NCBI RefSeq assembly: GCF_900108365.1
Contig: NZ_FNWQ01000001.1
Span: forward strand, 1 to 64,000
Source of the DNA: Chryseobacterium culicis
Lineage (GTDB): Bacteria > Bacteroidota > Bacteroidia > Flavobacteriales > Weeksellaceae
Length of the DNA stretch: 64,000 nucleotides
Direction of reading: 5' to 3'
This document shows positions 8,344-16,240 of the stretch, in pieces. A model generated the notes under the pieces. The model was not told where the DNA came from, ran no database searches, and was given only the letters and a program-made list of their open reading frames with translations. The position numbers were made by a program, and so were the translations under genes. Each line of letters opens with the position of its first letter. The first letter of the stretch is position 1.

Positions 8344-9864
8344 CTATTGTAACCACCAAGGTTTGGAGGTGATATTGTCATTTCCTCCGTACTGAGCCGC
8401 CAGGGCAGCTTTTAAATTGTTGCTGTTATAGCTGTATTCTGACTGTGGATATCTGAATCTGAAAGGCGCCGCAACTCCTGCTTTTAGGGGGTAATTAGGG
8501 TATCCCGTTCTCAGATAGTCATAGTAGGACGTCCATTGTGCCTGATGGAACATGGTCATGTATTTTTGAGTCATGATTTTTTCAAGCTGTGTCTGAAGAG
8601 GATCAGCATTGTTGTATACTACCAAAGGCGTTGTCAGGTATTGGTTCACATCAAAACCTGAGAAATATTGTCCCGAATTTTTTACATAGGTTTGATAAAA
8701 ACTGAAACTTGCTTTAACCGCATTGTCATAATGCGTTTTTGCCGAGCCGGAAATCCAGCCTCTTGCTGCAGCTTCAGCCAGAATAAACTCCAGCTCTGAA
8801 TAACTCAATACAGAAGCCGGCTCATTGGTAGGATCTTTATAGAAACGGTCATTCACTTTAGAAATATTTTTTGCAGTGATTAGCGCAGCATTGTCAGAAT
8901 AAGGAGAGGTAGGGTTTCCTCCATTGTATCCTGTGTAATCTGTGATGGCTTTGCCGGCTTCTTTAGCTCCTGTAGTCTGTGCTGCAAAGGTGAACAGGCG
9001 GGGATCATGTCTCTCTTTGAACATATTGATGAAATAATCTGCCATATACAAGCTGGAACCGTATCCGCTGTTGTTAAACATGGTATACCTGCTGTCTGCA
9101 GCGTCAGCAAATTTAAGCTCACCATTATCAGCGATGGAAGTCATCAGAGACTGGCTTCCTGCAATGGAAGCAAATTCTGTTGCGATATTATAATTTCCTA
9201 CGGTCGTTTTTTTGGAAAGGGTAATCAAAACTTTCAGACGGAAAGAATTGATCAGTTTTTTCCATTTCATAGCATCTCCGTTATAGACAATATCACCTTC
9301 AATTTTATCACTGGTATTAATAAGATCATTGGCTTCTTTTAATTCTGATAAAATTCCGGACATGATGGCTTCCTGGTTATCATACTTTGGCTGTGTAATT
9401 CCGGATTCTCCTTTTGCCGCTTCAGAGTAAGGGGCGCTTCCTACTTTTAAACTGATATTGAAAAAATGATAGGCTCTCAGAAACTTACCAATAGCAGCAT
9501 AGTTTTTATTGTTGATTTTTTCAGCTTCCTGCATCATTTTTCCTATGTTCAGAAGCCCTTTTGTATAGACTTCAAAAGAGGTGTCGTTCCATTTCATATA
9601 CTGATACTTATTTTCGCCATCAGTACCAATCATCATTCTGGAAGCATACATATTATCTCCGTCTACCTGGAAAGTATATTTTTCTACATAGGTCAGAAGA
9701 AATTTAGGATCAATGCTGGCCTGGTCATTGGGGTTTTCATTGATGGTATCAAGGTTAGATTCACATGAAGCCAATGTCAGAAGTCCGGCGGCAAATATAC
9801 TCTTCAGGACTCCCTTTGTTGTTTTGCTTTTTAGTCCTTTTACTTTGTTTATCGTATTTTTCAT
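8344..9864 (-). CDS. SusD/RagB-family outer-membrane lipoprotein
   Basis: 506 residues with a lipoprotein signal (lipobox LASC about residues 30-33, after an unusually long Lys-rich N-region). It matches the SusD-like subgroup with NENPNDQASIDP near the N-terminus, TPR-like helices in the first half, and an EFILAEAAARGW motif followed by a C-terminal W-rich segment. These proteins sit over a SusC TonB-dependent channel and capture substrate. The paired SusC gene starts upstream and ends 19 bases before this gene. The next gene is a phospholipase C, which suggests a phospholipid- or organophosphate-derived ligand rather than a glycan; that is an inference from context. Confidence 0.93.
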   Translation of the reverse strand: MKNTINKVKGLKSKTTKGVLKSIFAAGLLTLASCESNLDTINENPNDQASIDPKFLLTYVEKYTFQVDGDNMYASRMMIGTDGENKYQYMKWNDTSFEVYTKGLLNIGKMMQEAEKINNKNYAAIGKFLRAYHFFNISLKVGSAPYSEAAKGESGITQPKYDNQEAIMSGILSELKEANDLINTSDKIEGDIVYNGDAMKWKKLINSFRLKVLITLSKKTTVGNYNIATEFASIAGSQSLMTSIADNGELKFADAADSRYTMFNNSGYGSSLYMADYFINMFKERHDPRLFTFAAQTTGAKEAGKAITDYTGYNGGNPTSPYSDNAALITAKNISKVNDRFYKDPTNEPASVLSYSELEFILAEAAARGWISGSAKTHYDNAVKASFSFYQTYVKNSGQYFSGFDVNQYLTTPLVVYNNADPLQTQLEKIMTQKYMTMFHQAQWTSYYDYLRTGYPNYPLKAGVAAPFRFRYPQSEYSYNSNNLKAALAAQYGGNDNITSKPWWLQ

Positions 9865-9883
9865 TGTTAGACGTGCTTTTTAG

Positions 9884-12800
9884 TTAAAACTTAAGATTAA
9901 AACCGATTCCAAACCATCTGCTGGATGGATCCTGAATGTCATTCTCTGTTTTTGTCTGGAAATCAGGGTCAGAATAAAGGTTCTTTGATTTTTTCCACAT
10001 GGCCAGATTGTAAGCAGAAATATTGGCAGTAAACCCTTTTACCATTCCTCTTGGATTTAATAATGAGGAGAAATCATATTCCAGCACTACAGATCTCAGC
10101 TTGATGAAAGTTCTGTCGAAAACGTTGGCAAACTCTTCGCTCTCATCCTGTGTTACTCTTGCCTGGTATGGGTAATTCTGTGCCCAGTCCTGGAAGCTGA
10201 TGGCTTTGGTGTGTGGAGTATACTGACCTGTTGCCGGATTGTAGTTCACTCCATCCGGTACAAAATAATAGGTTCCCGGATTGGCATATTCAAGATCTCT
10301 GTACGCTACAGAATTAGGATGCTTTCCTCCCCACCACATTTTTTCCACAACCTGCGATCTCATCACACCGCCTATGCTTCCGTCAATTCCGATATTTAAA
10401 GTGAATTTCTTATATTTGAATGTGTTGTTAAAACCGAAAGTCCAGTCCGGATTGAAATGTCCTAAATTGGTTGGATTATTGGCTCTTGTCGGCATTCCCG
10501 TATTGGCATCCAGAATGACTTTTCCGTCCGGAGACTTCTGCCATGTATAATCATAGTAGCTGTCCATTCTTTCGCCCAGCTTAATGTTTTTATAGTTCGG
10601 CATATTGTCGTAAATGGAAGTCAGCTTTTGTTCGTAAGTGCTCCAGTTGATTAATGTTTTCCAGCTGAAATCAGCAGTTTTTACCGGAACCAGTCCTAAG
10701 GAAACTTCAAAACCTTTGGTGGTGTATTCATTTCCATTTACATATTGTGAAGTGAAACCGGAGGATTCAGCTGCCGGGAACTGGAGAATATTATTATAAT
10801 CTAATGTTCTGAAATAAGTGGCATCTAAAGTAATTCTGTTATTCAGGAAACCGGCGCTTAGCCCCAGTTCATACGATTTTGTCTGTTCAGGCTTCAGAGA
10901 GTTTTCTACATTCAGAGTGGTTGGATAATAGTAGGTAGGATTCCCGTTAAATGTGATTCCCTGATTATTCAGATAATAATTTCTGATGGAATAAGGCTGG
11001 AAGTCATACGCTACTTTTGCCCATGAAGCAGACAGTTTCAGCATATTGACCGACTCCGGTAATTTTACCAGATTTGAAATAACGGCACTGATGGATGCTG
11101 AAGGGTAGAAGTAAGACCTGTTAGCTTTAGGCAGCGTAGAAGACCAGTCATTACGTCCGGAAATATTGATGAAGAAAGCGTTGTATAATCCTATATCAAT
11201 GGTAGAATAGGCACTATAGATTAGCTTTTCTTTCAGATAAGTATAATTTTTCAGTGCTCCGATAGAGTTTTCAAAAGTGTACACTTCAGGAATTTTCAAT
11301 CCATCCGTAGATCTTTCATTGTTGTTGTTTTTATAATAAAATGCTGAACCTCCGGCATTGATGGTAAAATCAAAGTTGTCAGATATTTTTTTCTTGTAGG
11401 TTGCAAGAACATCGTAGTTAAGATTCCAGGTTTTATTGTCTTTTAAAATATAGCCTCCGCTTCTCGGTGCACTGTAGTTAAAATAAGAATAAGGACTCAG
11501 TACCTCTGTTTTACTGTGGTTTTCAACAAGGGATATTTTTCCCTTTACCGAAAGATCCTGCGTAGCCTTATACTCTAAACCTGTCTGAGCATTGATGATA
11601 TTTGTTCTGTTCTGATTTTTATAATATTCAGCTCCGAACCACGGGTTATTATACCAGGCATAATTCCAGTTGGCTTGCGCTACACCTTCTTTTCCGGGAA
11701 TCCACATATGGTTTTTCAGTGCTTTTCCGTCTACATCACCTCCCATCCAGATCAGAATGGTATACATGTGTCCGCTTGGGTTATAGTCGTAATTGGGAAT
11801 ATTGGGTGTAAATGCCTGATTGAAATTAAATTTTGTATCAAAGATTAATTGATCTCCAAGGTGGTTTTCGGAAGAGAAGTTAATCCCGTATTTCTGAAGA
11901 TAGGAATTCGGAACTCTGTCATCATAATTCATAAAGTTTCCGGAGAAGCGGTATATATCTTTGTTATCTCTGTAGCTGATCGCAAAATTATTATTGTTGA
12001 TAACCGCAGGCTTTAAGAAAGTGCTTAAATTATCATGGTATTTCCAGTCAATCGGAACTCTTTCGTACCTTGACTTATCATCATACTGAGTTCCCGTCAC
12101 CGCACCATACCACGGAACAACTTCTCCTGTCACTTTATCTCTGATAGGGCTGTTCCACTGGGCAATCTGTAAACCGGGTACAAATTTAGGACCCCAGATC
12201 ATGTCTCCGTCATTCACTCCGCCATCGGCTCCGTCCCAGAATTCATACTTTCCGTGTGAACCGTTTCCGTATTCAGTCTGCGTTTTGGGAAGATTGGTAA
12301 ACCCTGCTGTGATCATCGTGTTCTGTGAAAATTCTACAGAAAAGCCTTTCTTCTTCGCATTTTTTGTTGTGATGAGAACCGCTCCGTAACGGCCTCGTGA
12401 ACCGTATAAAGCCGAAGCAGTAGCTCCTTTCAGTACGTTGATATTTTCAATATTGTTAGGATCTAAATTCTGAAAAACCTCTCTTTCCACGATCACACCA
12501 TCAATTACAAAAACCAGATTGGAGTTTCCTCTCAGGGTGAACTGCGGTGCCTGCTGCATTCCTGTTGGGTTAGAAACATTCAGGCCGGCTACCTGTCCGG
12601 AAAACAGGTTTCCAATACTGGGGGTGGTAATGGTTTCAAACTGTTTTGTTCCCACTTCCTGAGTAGAATACCCAATTTTTTCTTTCTTCTTGGCAATCCC
12701 TAAAGCGGTAATTACAACACCTTCAATCTGTTTTTCGTTTTGTTTTTTTAAAACAATGGAATACTGTTTTTTGGAAGAAACCTCAACGGTATAAACAGAA

Positions 12801-13024
12801 AAATCTGGAGCAAAAAACTCAAGAATATCTTTGGGGTTTGCAGAAATGGTGAAATTACCATTTTCGTCTGTTGTAGCAGTCTTTCCTGTGTTTTTGTCGG
12901 TGATGTTTACACCGGAAACACTAGAACCGTTTTCAGATTTTACATTTCCTGTAATATTGATTTCCTGAGCAGAAAAATAAAGGGGGAGTAAAAAAACGGC
13001 AAAGGTGGCTAGAGTCTTCTTCAT
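9884..13024 (-). CDS. SusC/RagA-family TonB-linked outer-membrane protein
   Basis: 1046 residues with signal peptide (ending YFSAQ). Residues about 22-100 form a carboxypeptidase-D-regulatory-like domain (TGNVKSENGSSVSGVNI). The plug domain follows with VVITALGI as TonB-box-like segment, then TLRGNSNLVFVIDG and INVLKGATASALYGSRG, and a 22-strand-type barrel up to the terminal Phe (GIGFNLKF). It imports a substrate handed over by the SusD partner, powered by TonB-ExbBD. First gene of an operon with SusD-like and phospholipase C genes. A TAAATTTG element lies only 12 bases upstream of the ATG, so the leader would be very short. Confidence 0.95.
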   Translation of the reverse strand: MKKTLATFAVFLLPLYFSAQEINITGNVKSENGSSVSGVNITDKNTGKTATTDENGNFTISANPKDILEFFAPDFSVYTVEVSSKKQYSIVLKKQNEKQIEGVVITALGIAKKKEKIGYSTQEVGTKQFETITTPSIGNLFSGQVAGLNVSNPTGMQQAPQFTLRGNSNLVFVIDGVIVEREVFQNLDPNNIENINVLKGATASALYGSRGRYGAVLITTKNAKKKGFSVEFSQNTMITAGFTNLPKTQTEYGNGSHGKYEFWDGADGGVNDGDMIWGPKFVPGLQIAQWNSPIRDKVTGEVVPWYGAVTGTQYDDKSRYERVPIDWKYHDNLSTFLKPAVINNNNFAISYRDNKDIYRFSGNFMNYDDRVPNSYLQKYGINFSSENHLGDQLIFDTKFNFNQAFTPNIPNYDYNPSGHMYTILIWMGGDVDGKALKNHMWIPGKEGVAQANWNYAWYNNPWFGAEYYKNQNRTNIINAQTGLEYKATQDLSVKGKISLVENHSKTEVLSPYSYFNYSAPRSGGYILKDNKTWNLNYDVLATYKKKISDNFDFTINAGGSAFYYKNNNNERSTDGLKIPEVYTFENSIGALKNYTYLKEKLIYSAYSTIDIGLYNAFFINISGRNDWSSTLPKANRSYFYPSASISAVISNLVKLPESVNMLKLSASWAKVAYDFQPYSIRNYYLNNQGITFNGNPTYYYPTTLNVENSLKPEQTKSYELGLSAGFLNNRITLDATYFRTLDYNNILQFPAAESSGFTSQYVNGNEYTTKGFEVSLGLVPVKTADFSWKTLINWSTYEQKLTSIYDNMPNYKNIKLGERMDSYYDYTWQKSPDGKVILDANTGMPTRANNPTNLGHFNPDWTFGFNNTFKYKKFTLNIGIDGSIGGVMRSQVVEKMWWGGKHPNSVAYRDLEYANPGTYYFVPDGVNYNPATGQYTPHTKAISFQDWAQNYPYQARVTQDESEEFANVFDRTFIKLRSVVLEYDFSSLLNPRGMVKGFTANISAYNLAMWKKSKNLYSDPDFQTKTENDIQDPSSRWFGIGFNLKF

Positions 13025-13035
13025 TTTTTTGAAGG

Positions 13036-13043
13036 CAAATTTA
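13036..13043 (-). promoter_or_regulatory. -7 element of the SusC/SusD/PLC operon
   Basis: TAAATTTG on the minus strand matches the Bacteroidota TAnnTTTG consensus and lies just upstream of the start at 13024. Upstream are TTAC/TTAA tetramers at 13055, 13066 and 13077, exactly 11 bases apart (see findings). Confidence 0.6.
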
Positions 13044-13188
13044 GCAGCGCACTGTTACCTGTATTTTAATGAAGTATTAAAATAAAAATACGATTTTAAT
13101 ATTTTTTATAGGAAGAATTAATAGAAAAGTAAAACAGAAAAAGTGCTTTGTAGAGGGACTTTTACTTTATTATATAAATATAGATAGG

Positions 13189-13311
13189 AGACTGGGAGAA
13201 GGGTGCTGAGGGTTATTATCGTGTTGTAAGATTAGCATACAACCTTTTTATAAAAATACTAAGATAGTGAAACTGCGACCTCGATAACTTCCAGCATCCT
13301 GCGTTGCTTCT
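13189..13311. repeat. Imperfect long inverted repeat between the SusC and Omp85 genes
   Basis: The left arm (13189-13220, ending gctgagggttattatc) is an imperfect inverted copy of the right arm (13283-13311, beginning gataacttccagcatcc). A perfect 6-bp hairpin, gttgta/tacaac, sits at 13223-13243 inside the loop. A purine-rich arm of this kind in an intergenic gap looks like a degenerate dispersed repeat; other copies cannot be confirmed here. Confidence 0.5.
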
Positions 13312-13319
13312 TTTCTTTT

Positions 13320-14924
13320 TTAAAACCTACTCAGAATTCCCCAGTGAATTTTGGTGTCATTAAACTTAAAAGGATTTCCAAATTCATTACCATTAGAGAG
13401 CTGAAAACTCATCAGGCCGATCGGAATAAAGAAGTTAAAACCAAGACCTACACTGTAAAGTTTGGGCCTGACGTTTAATGATTTATTGTTGAGCTGCCCG
13501 TATTGTCCAAAGATGTCAAAAAAGGCCTGATTACCGATCAGATACCGGTATTCCAGACTTCCGTAATAATAGAAATCGGCGGCAAGTGATTTCTCATTAA
13601 ATCCCCGCATGGAATTCCATCCTCCGAAACGGTACAATTCGTTGGTGGTGAACTCTATCTTTGAATCCATCATCGCTCCTTCCCCTTTAATGTTGAGAAA
13701 GTGATTTCCTGAGATATGATAATTGTGCTCTCCGAAGAAATAAAACTGGTTTTGGTTAGCTTTGATATTGTCTTTGGAATAAGTAGTCGTTAAAAAGTCA
13801 TATCCTGCATTAATCTTTGTCTTATAAAGGAAAAGGTCTATATCAGTAGGTTCGGTCATTTCAAACCAGACCCCGATTCCCTTTTTATTATAATCTTTCC
13901 CCTGCACATACAGTGTGTCAATGATAGTGGAAGATTCCAGGGTTGCTCTTAATCCTATTTTATTGCGGTTGTTGATATGGTAATAGAAAGCAGGCAGGAA
14001 TTTTACATTGGCAAAAGTAGAATCCTGCCGGTAGATGTTCACTTTTGCATTCATCCCTACGTTGGATTTAAAGAGATACGGGATATCAACCTGAAGATCA
14101 AAGGTCTGTCCTTTATCCGGATTTCTCTGCCAGTATAAATTGACAGTTTCGAAGCCATTGAACATATTCCTGAAGTTTACATTCATAGTTCCGTTCAGCG
14201 TAAACTTGGAGGTTTTATCATTTCCAAAACCGACAACCCCGTCAAAAGTATTTGTCTTTTTCTTTTCCAGAAAGAGGTAGATGCTGGTGGAGTCTTTTGT
14301 GAATAAAGTCTGTGGCTGCCGTTCCAGCGTCAGAAAAGGGTGGCTCTGAAATGTTTTATTAATGGCTAAAAGGTTTTTGTCATCATAGTTTTTGCCTTTA
14401 AATTCCTTTTCAAGGTTTTTGATGAATCTTTTCGGAACTTTTTCATACCCTTTCACTACAAAACCGTCAATCGTTCTTTTATCATTCTTGTTGATGTCCA
14501 GTTCTACAATTGGATAACCGTTTTTCTGGCCTTTGTATTTGGATTTGATTCTGCTGAAAGAGTAGCCCTCATCAATGTAAGTCTTGTTAATGCTTTTTTT
14601 AGTTGAATCTAAATTTTTAGTAAAAAAGTCTTTTTGAATCTTTAGCTTCTGAACCAGAGAATCTGTAAGGTTAACATAGGTTTCATTAAAATTTTTACCT
14701 TTATCATAGAAAATTTCGGTGCTGTCGCCTTTTACTTTTACATCTTTTAACTGCGTGAAGAAATAATTACTCTGAGCGAGCGAATCCAGAAACTTTACAG
14801 CGGAAGTAGAATCTTTAACTTTTTTTCTGGCTTTGGTCTCTGTATCAATCAGCCAATACTGTTTTTTCTGCGCTTGGGTAAAAACGCAGAACAGTACAAA
14901 AAATATTTTCAGAAACAGTTTCAA
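13320..14924 (-). CDS. Omp85/BamA-TamA-type outer-membrane barrel protein
   Basis: 534 residues. The start is a TTG at 14924: it opens a clean signal peptide (MKLFLKIFFVLFCVFTQAQ), and no ATG lies between it and the upstream stop. Residues about 140-235 include a POTRA-like unit (RTIDGFVVKGYEKVPKRFIKNL). The barrel runs from about 240 to the C-terminal Phe and contains the MRGF motif (GWNSMRGFNEKSL) expected in loop L6 of Omp85 proteins. It is smaller than BamA (about 850 in this group) and has fewer POTRA domains, so a dedicated export or TamA-like role is more likely than general barrel assembly. The dehydrogenase gene upstream reads the same way with a 124-base gap. Confidence 0.8.
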   Translation of the reverse strand: MKLFLKIFFVLFCVFTQAQKKQYWLIDTETKARKKVKDSTSAVKFLDSLAQSNYFFTQLKDVKVKGDSTEIFYDKGKNFNETYVNLTDSLVQKLKIQKDFFTKNLDSTKKSINKTYIDEGYSFSRIKSKYKGQKNGYPIVELDINKNDKRTIDGFVVKGYEKVPKRFIKNLEKEFKGKNYDDKNLLAINKTFQSHPFLTLERQPQTLFTKDSTSIYLFLEKKKTNTFDGVVGFGNDKTSKFTLNGTMNVNFRNMFNGFETVNLYWQRNPDKGQTFDLQVDIPYLFKSNVGMNAKVNIYRQDSTFANVKFLPAFYYHINNRNKIGLRATLESSTIIDTLYVQGKDYNKKGIGVWFEMTEPTDIDLFLYKTKINAGYDFLTTTYSKDNIKANQNQFYFFGEHNYHISGNHFLNIKGEGAMMDSKIEFTTNELYRFGGWNSMRGFNEKSLAADFYYYGSLEYRYLIGNQAFFDIFGQYGQLNNKSLNVRPKLYSVGLGFNFFIPIGLMSFQLSNGNEFGNPFKFNDTKIHWGILSRF

Positions 14925-15048
14925 TTTATCATTCTGATTGTGAAGGAAGTTGAGAAATCTTCGTTACAAAGATTCTTCACTGCATTTCTGAACAACGGTC
15001 ACAGACTTTCAGTCAGTGTTCAGAATGACAATGCGCTCTTTCAATCAA

Positions 15049-15843
15049 CTAATTTTTATCTAATTTATTATATTTCTTCATCAAATTCTCATAAGTTCCC
15101 TGAGGAAGAATCCATTTCAAAGGCACCCCAATTTTCTGCCCGAATTTACCAAAATAATAATGAGCTTTCCATTTATTTTTTGCTAAAAGTTGTTCAATGT
15201 ATTCCGCCACTTCCAATGGATCAGTTCCGTCATTCACATGAGCATTCATCAGCGCGTATACTTTGTCAAAAACGTTTTTATAAGGCTGGGAAACTTTCGC
15301 AATCACTCTGTTGTCTGCAATATTGGTTTTAATATCTCCCAAATGCAGCGAACATACCTCAATATTCCATGGGTATACTTCATACCGCATTGCTTCCGTT
15401 ACTTTATCCAACGCAGATTTTGAGGCGGAGTAAAATCCGCGGAAAGGCAGCCCCATCTCACTTCCGATACTGGAAACATTAATGATTTTTCCAAATTTGT
15501 GTTCACGCATGTTCGGAAGTACGGCACTCATCATCTGCACAGGTCCGGCAAGATTCAGGCTGAAAAGTTTCAGAATATCTTCTTTTGTAGAATCTTCTAC
15601 GGCACCTACCATTCCCATCCCGGCATTATTGATCAGAACATCAATTTTAGATTCTGTTTTTAGAACTTCAGCGATAGCATTCTGAACGGCTGTATTATCG
15701 GTTACATCAGTAGGGATTGATTTGAAGTACTGGCTTTCTGTATGCTTTCTGCTTAATCCATATACTTTATGTCCTTTTTTACCAAAATATTCGGCCAATG
15801 CAAACCCGATTCCTGATGAGGTTCCTGTTATAATGATGGTCAT
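15049..15843 (-). CDS. Short-chain dehydrogenase/reductase
   Basis: 264 residues from the ATG at 15843; a longer frame to 15939 would add a Lys-rich non-homologous extension and cross the promoter. It has the Rossmann motif TGTSSGIG (6-13), NNAG (72-75), catalytic Ser near 125 (NVSSIGSE) and YSASK (Y138, K142). It is therefore a classical SDR using NAD(H) or NADP(H). Substrate cannot be read from the sequence. It may be cotranscribed with the downstream Omp85 gene. Confidence 0.92.
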   Translation of the reverse strand: MTIIITGTSSGIGFALAEYFGKKGHKVYGLSRKHTESQYFKSIPTDVTDNTAVQNAIAEVLKTESKIDVLINNAGMGMVGAVEDSTKEDILKLFSLNLAGPVQMMSAVLPNMREHKFGKIINVSSIGSEMGLPFRGFYSASKSALDKVTEAMRYEVYPWNIEVCSLHLGDIKTNIADNRVIAKVSQPYKNVFDKVYALMNAHVNDGTDPLEVAEYIEQLLAKNKWKAHYYFGKFGQKIGVPLKWILPQGTYENLMKKYNKLDKN

Positions 15844-15914
15844 TGAATTCGTATGATTTTTAATGTTTTTATTTTTCTTCTGATGCCAGCGAGACGTTTT
15901 TAAAAATCTGTGTT

Positions 15915-15922
15915 CAAAAGTA
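15915..15922 (-). promoter_or_regulatory. Candidate -7 element for the dehydrogenase gene
   Basis: TACTTTTG on the minus strand, about 70 bases upstream of the ATG at 15843. A second match, TACATTTG, lies at 15937-15944, so the exact start is uncertain. Confidence 0.45.
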
Positions 15923-16162
15923 AAATCTATTTTCAGCAAATGTAAAAAAAGAAAAATGAACTGAGTTATTTATTATTCCTGAAATAATTTTTAAGGTTTT
16001 CTTGATCTATTGTCCCGGATGGAGGATAAACTTAAAATAAAGTTAATCTGAGTTATACATAGAATATCAACAGAATGCTTACTTTTAATTGTGTATATAT
16101 TTGAAATACAGTTGATTAATTTTATTTAATGGTATTTACTGTCTTAAAAAAGCTAAAATTTC

Positions 16163-16188
16163 TTAATAAAAACATAAGAAAACCTTAA
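16163..16188 (+). promoter_or_regulatory. Candidate PHO-box-like 11-base direct repeats upstream of SusC
   Basis: cTTAAt, cATAAg and cTTAAt begin at 16162, 16173 and 16184, 11 bases apart, ending about 23 bases before the -7 element. The spacing fits tandem binding of a PhoB-type response regulator. Inference; see findings. Confidence 0.35.
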
Positions 16189-16211
16189 TGAGTGGTGGGA
16201 GCAGGCTGTTC

Positions 16212-16219
16212 TAATTTTG
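16212..16219 (+). promoter_or_regulatory. -7 element of the second SusC/SusD operon
   Basis: TAATTTTG, a match to TAnnTTTG, 21 bases upstream of the ATG at 16241. It overlaps an in-frame TTG that would otherwise extend the gene, which argues against that longer start. AAGGAG at 16232-16237, just before the ATG, is an unusually good Shine-Dalgarno match for this phylum. Confidence 0.65.
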
Positions 16220-16240
16220 CACCTAATCAAAAAGGAGATC

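Larger units (their letters stand above)
15844..16240. other. Divergent promoter region, dehydrogenase / second SusC pair
   Basis: About 400 bases without a gene. It contains candidate promoters on both strands: TACTTTTG on the minus strand; TATATTTG at 16096-16103 and TAATTTTG at 16212-16219 on the plus strand. It also holds an 11-base-periodic TTAA/ATAA/TTAA array at 16163-16188. No small open frame with a credible start was seen. Confidence 0.6.

Noticed and set aside
14874..15332. Plus-strand open frame of 152 codons spanning the Omp85/dehydrogenase junction
   Set aside because: It overlaps two well-supported minus-strand genes, has low-complexity Ser/Phe/Gln composition and no recognisable motif.
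15844..15939. Upstream extension of the dehydrogenase
   Set aside because: The added 32 residues are Lys/His/Asn-rich and unlike SDR N-termini; the Rossmann motif follows directly from the ATG at 15843.
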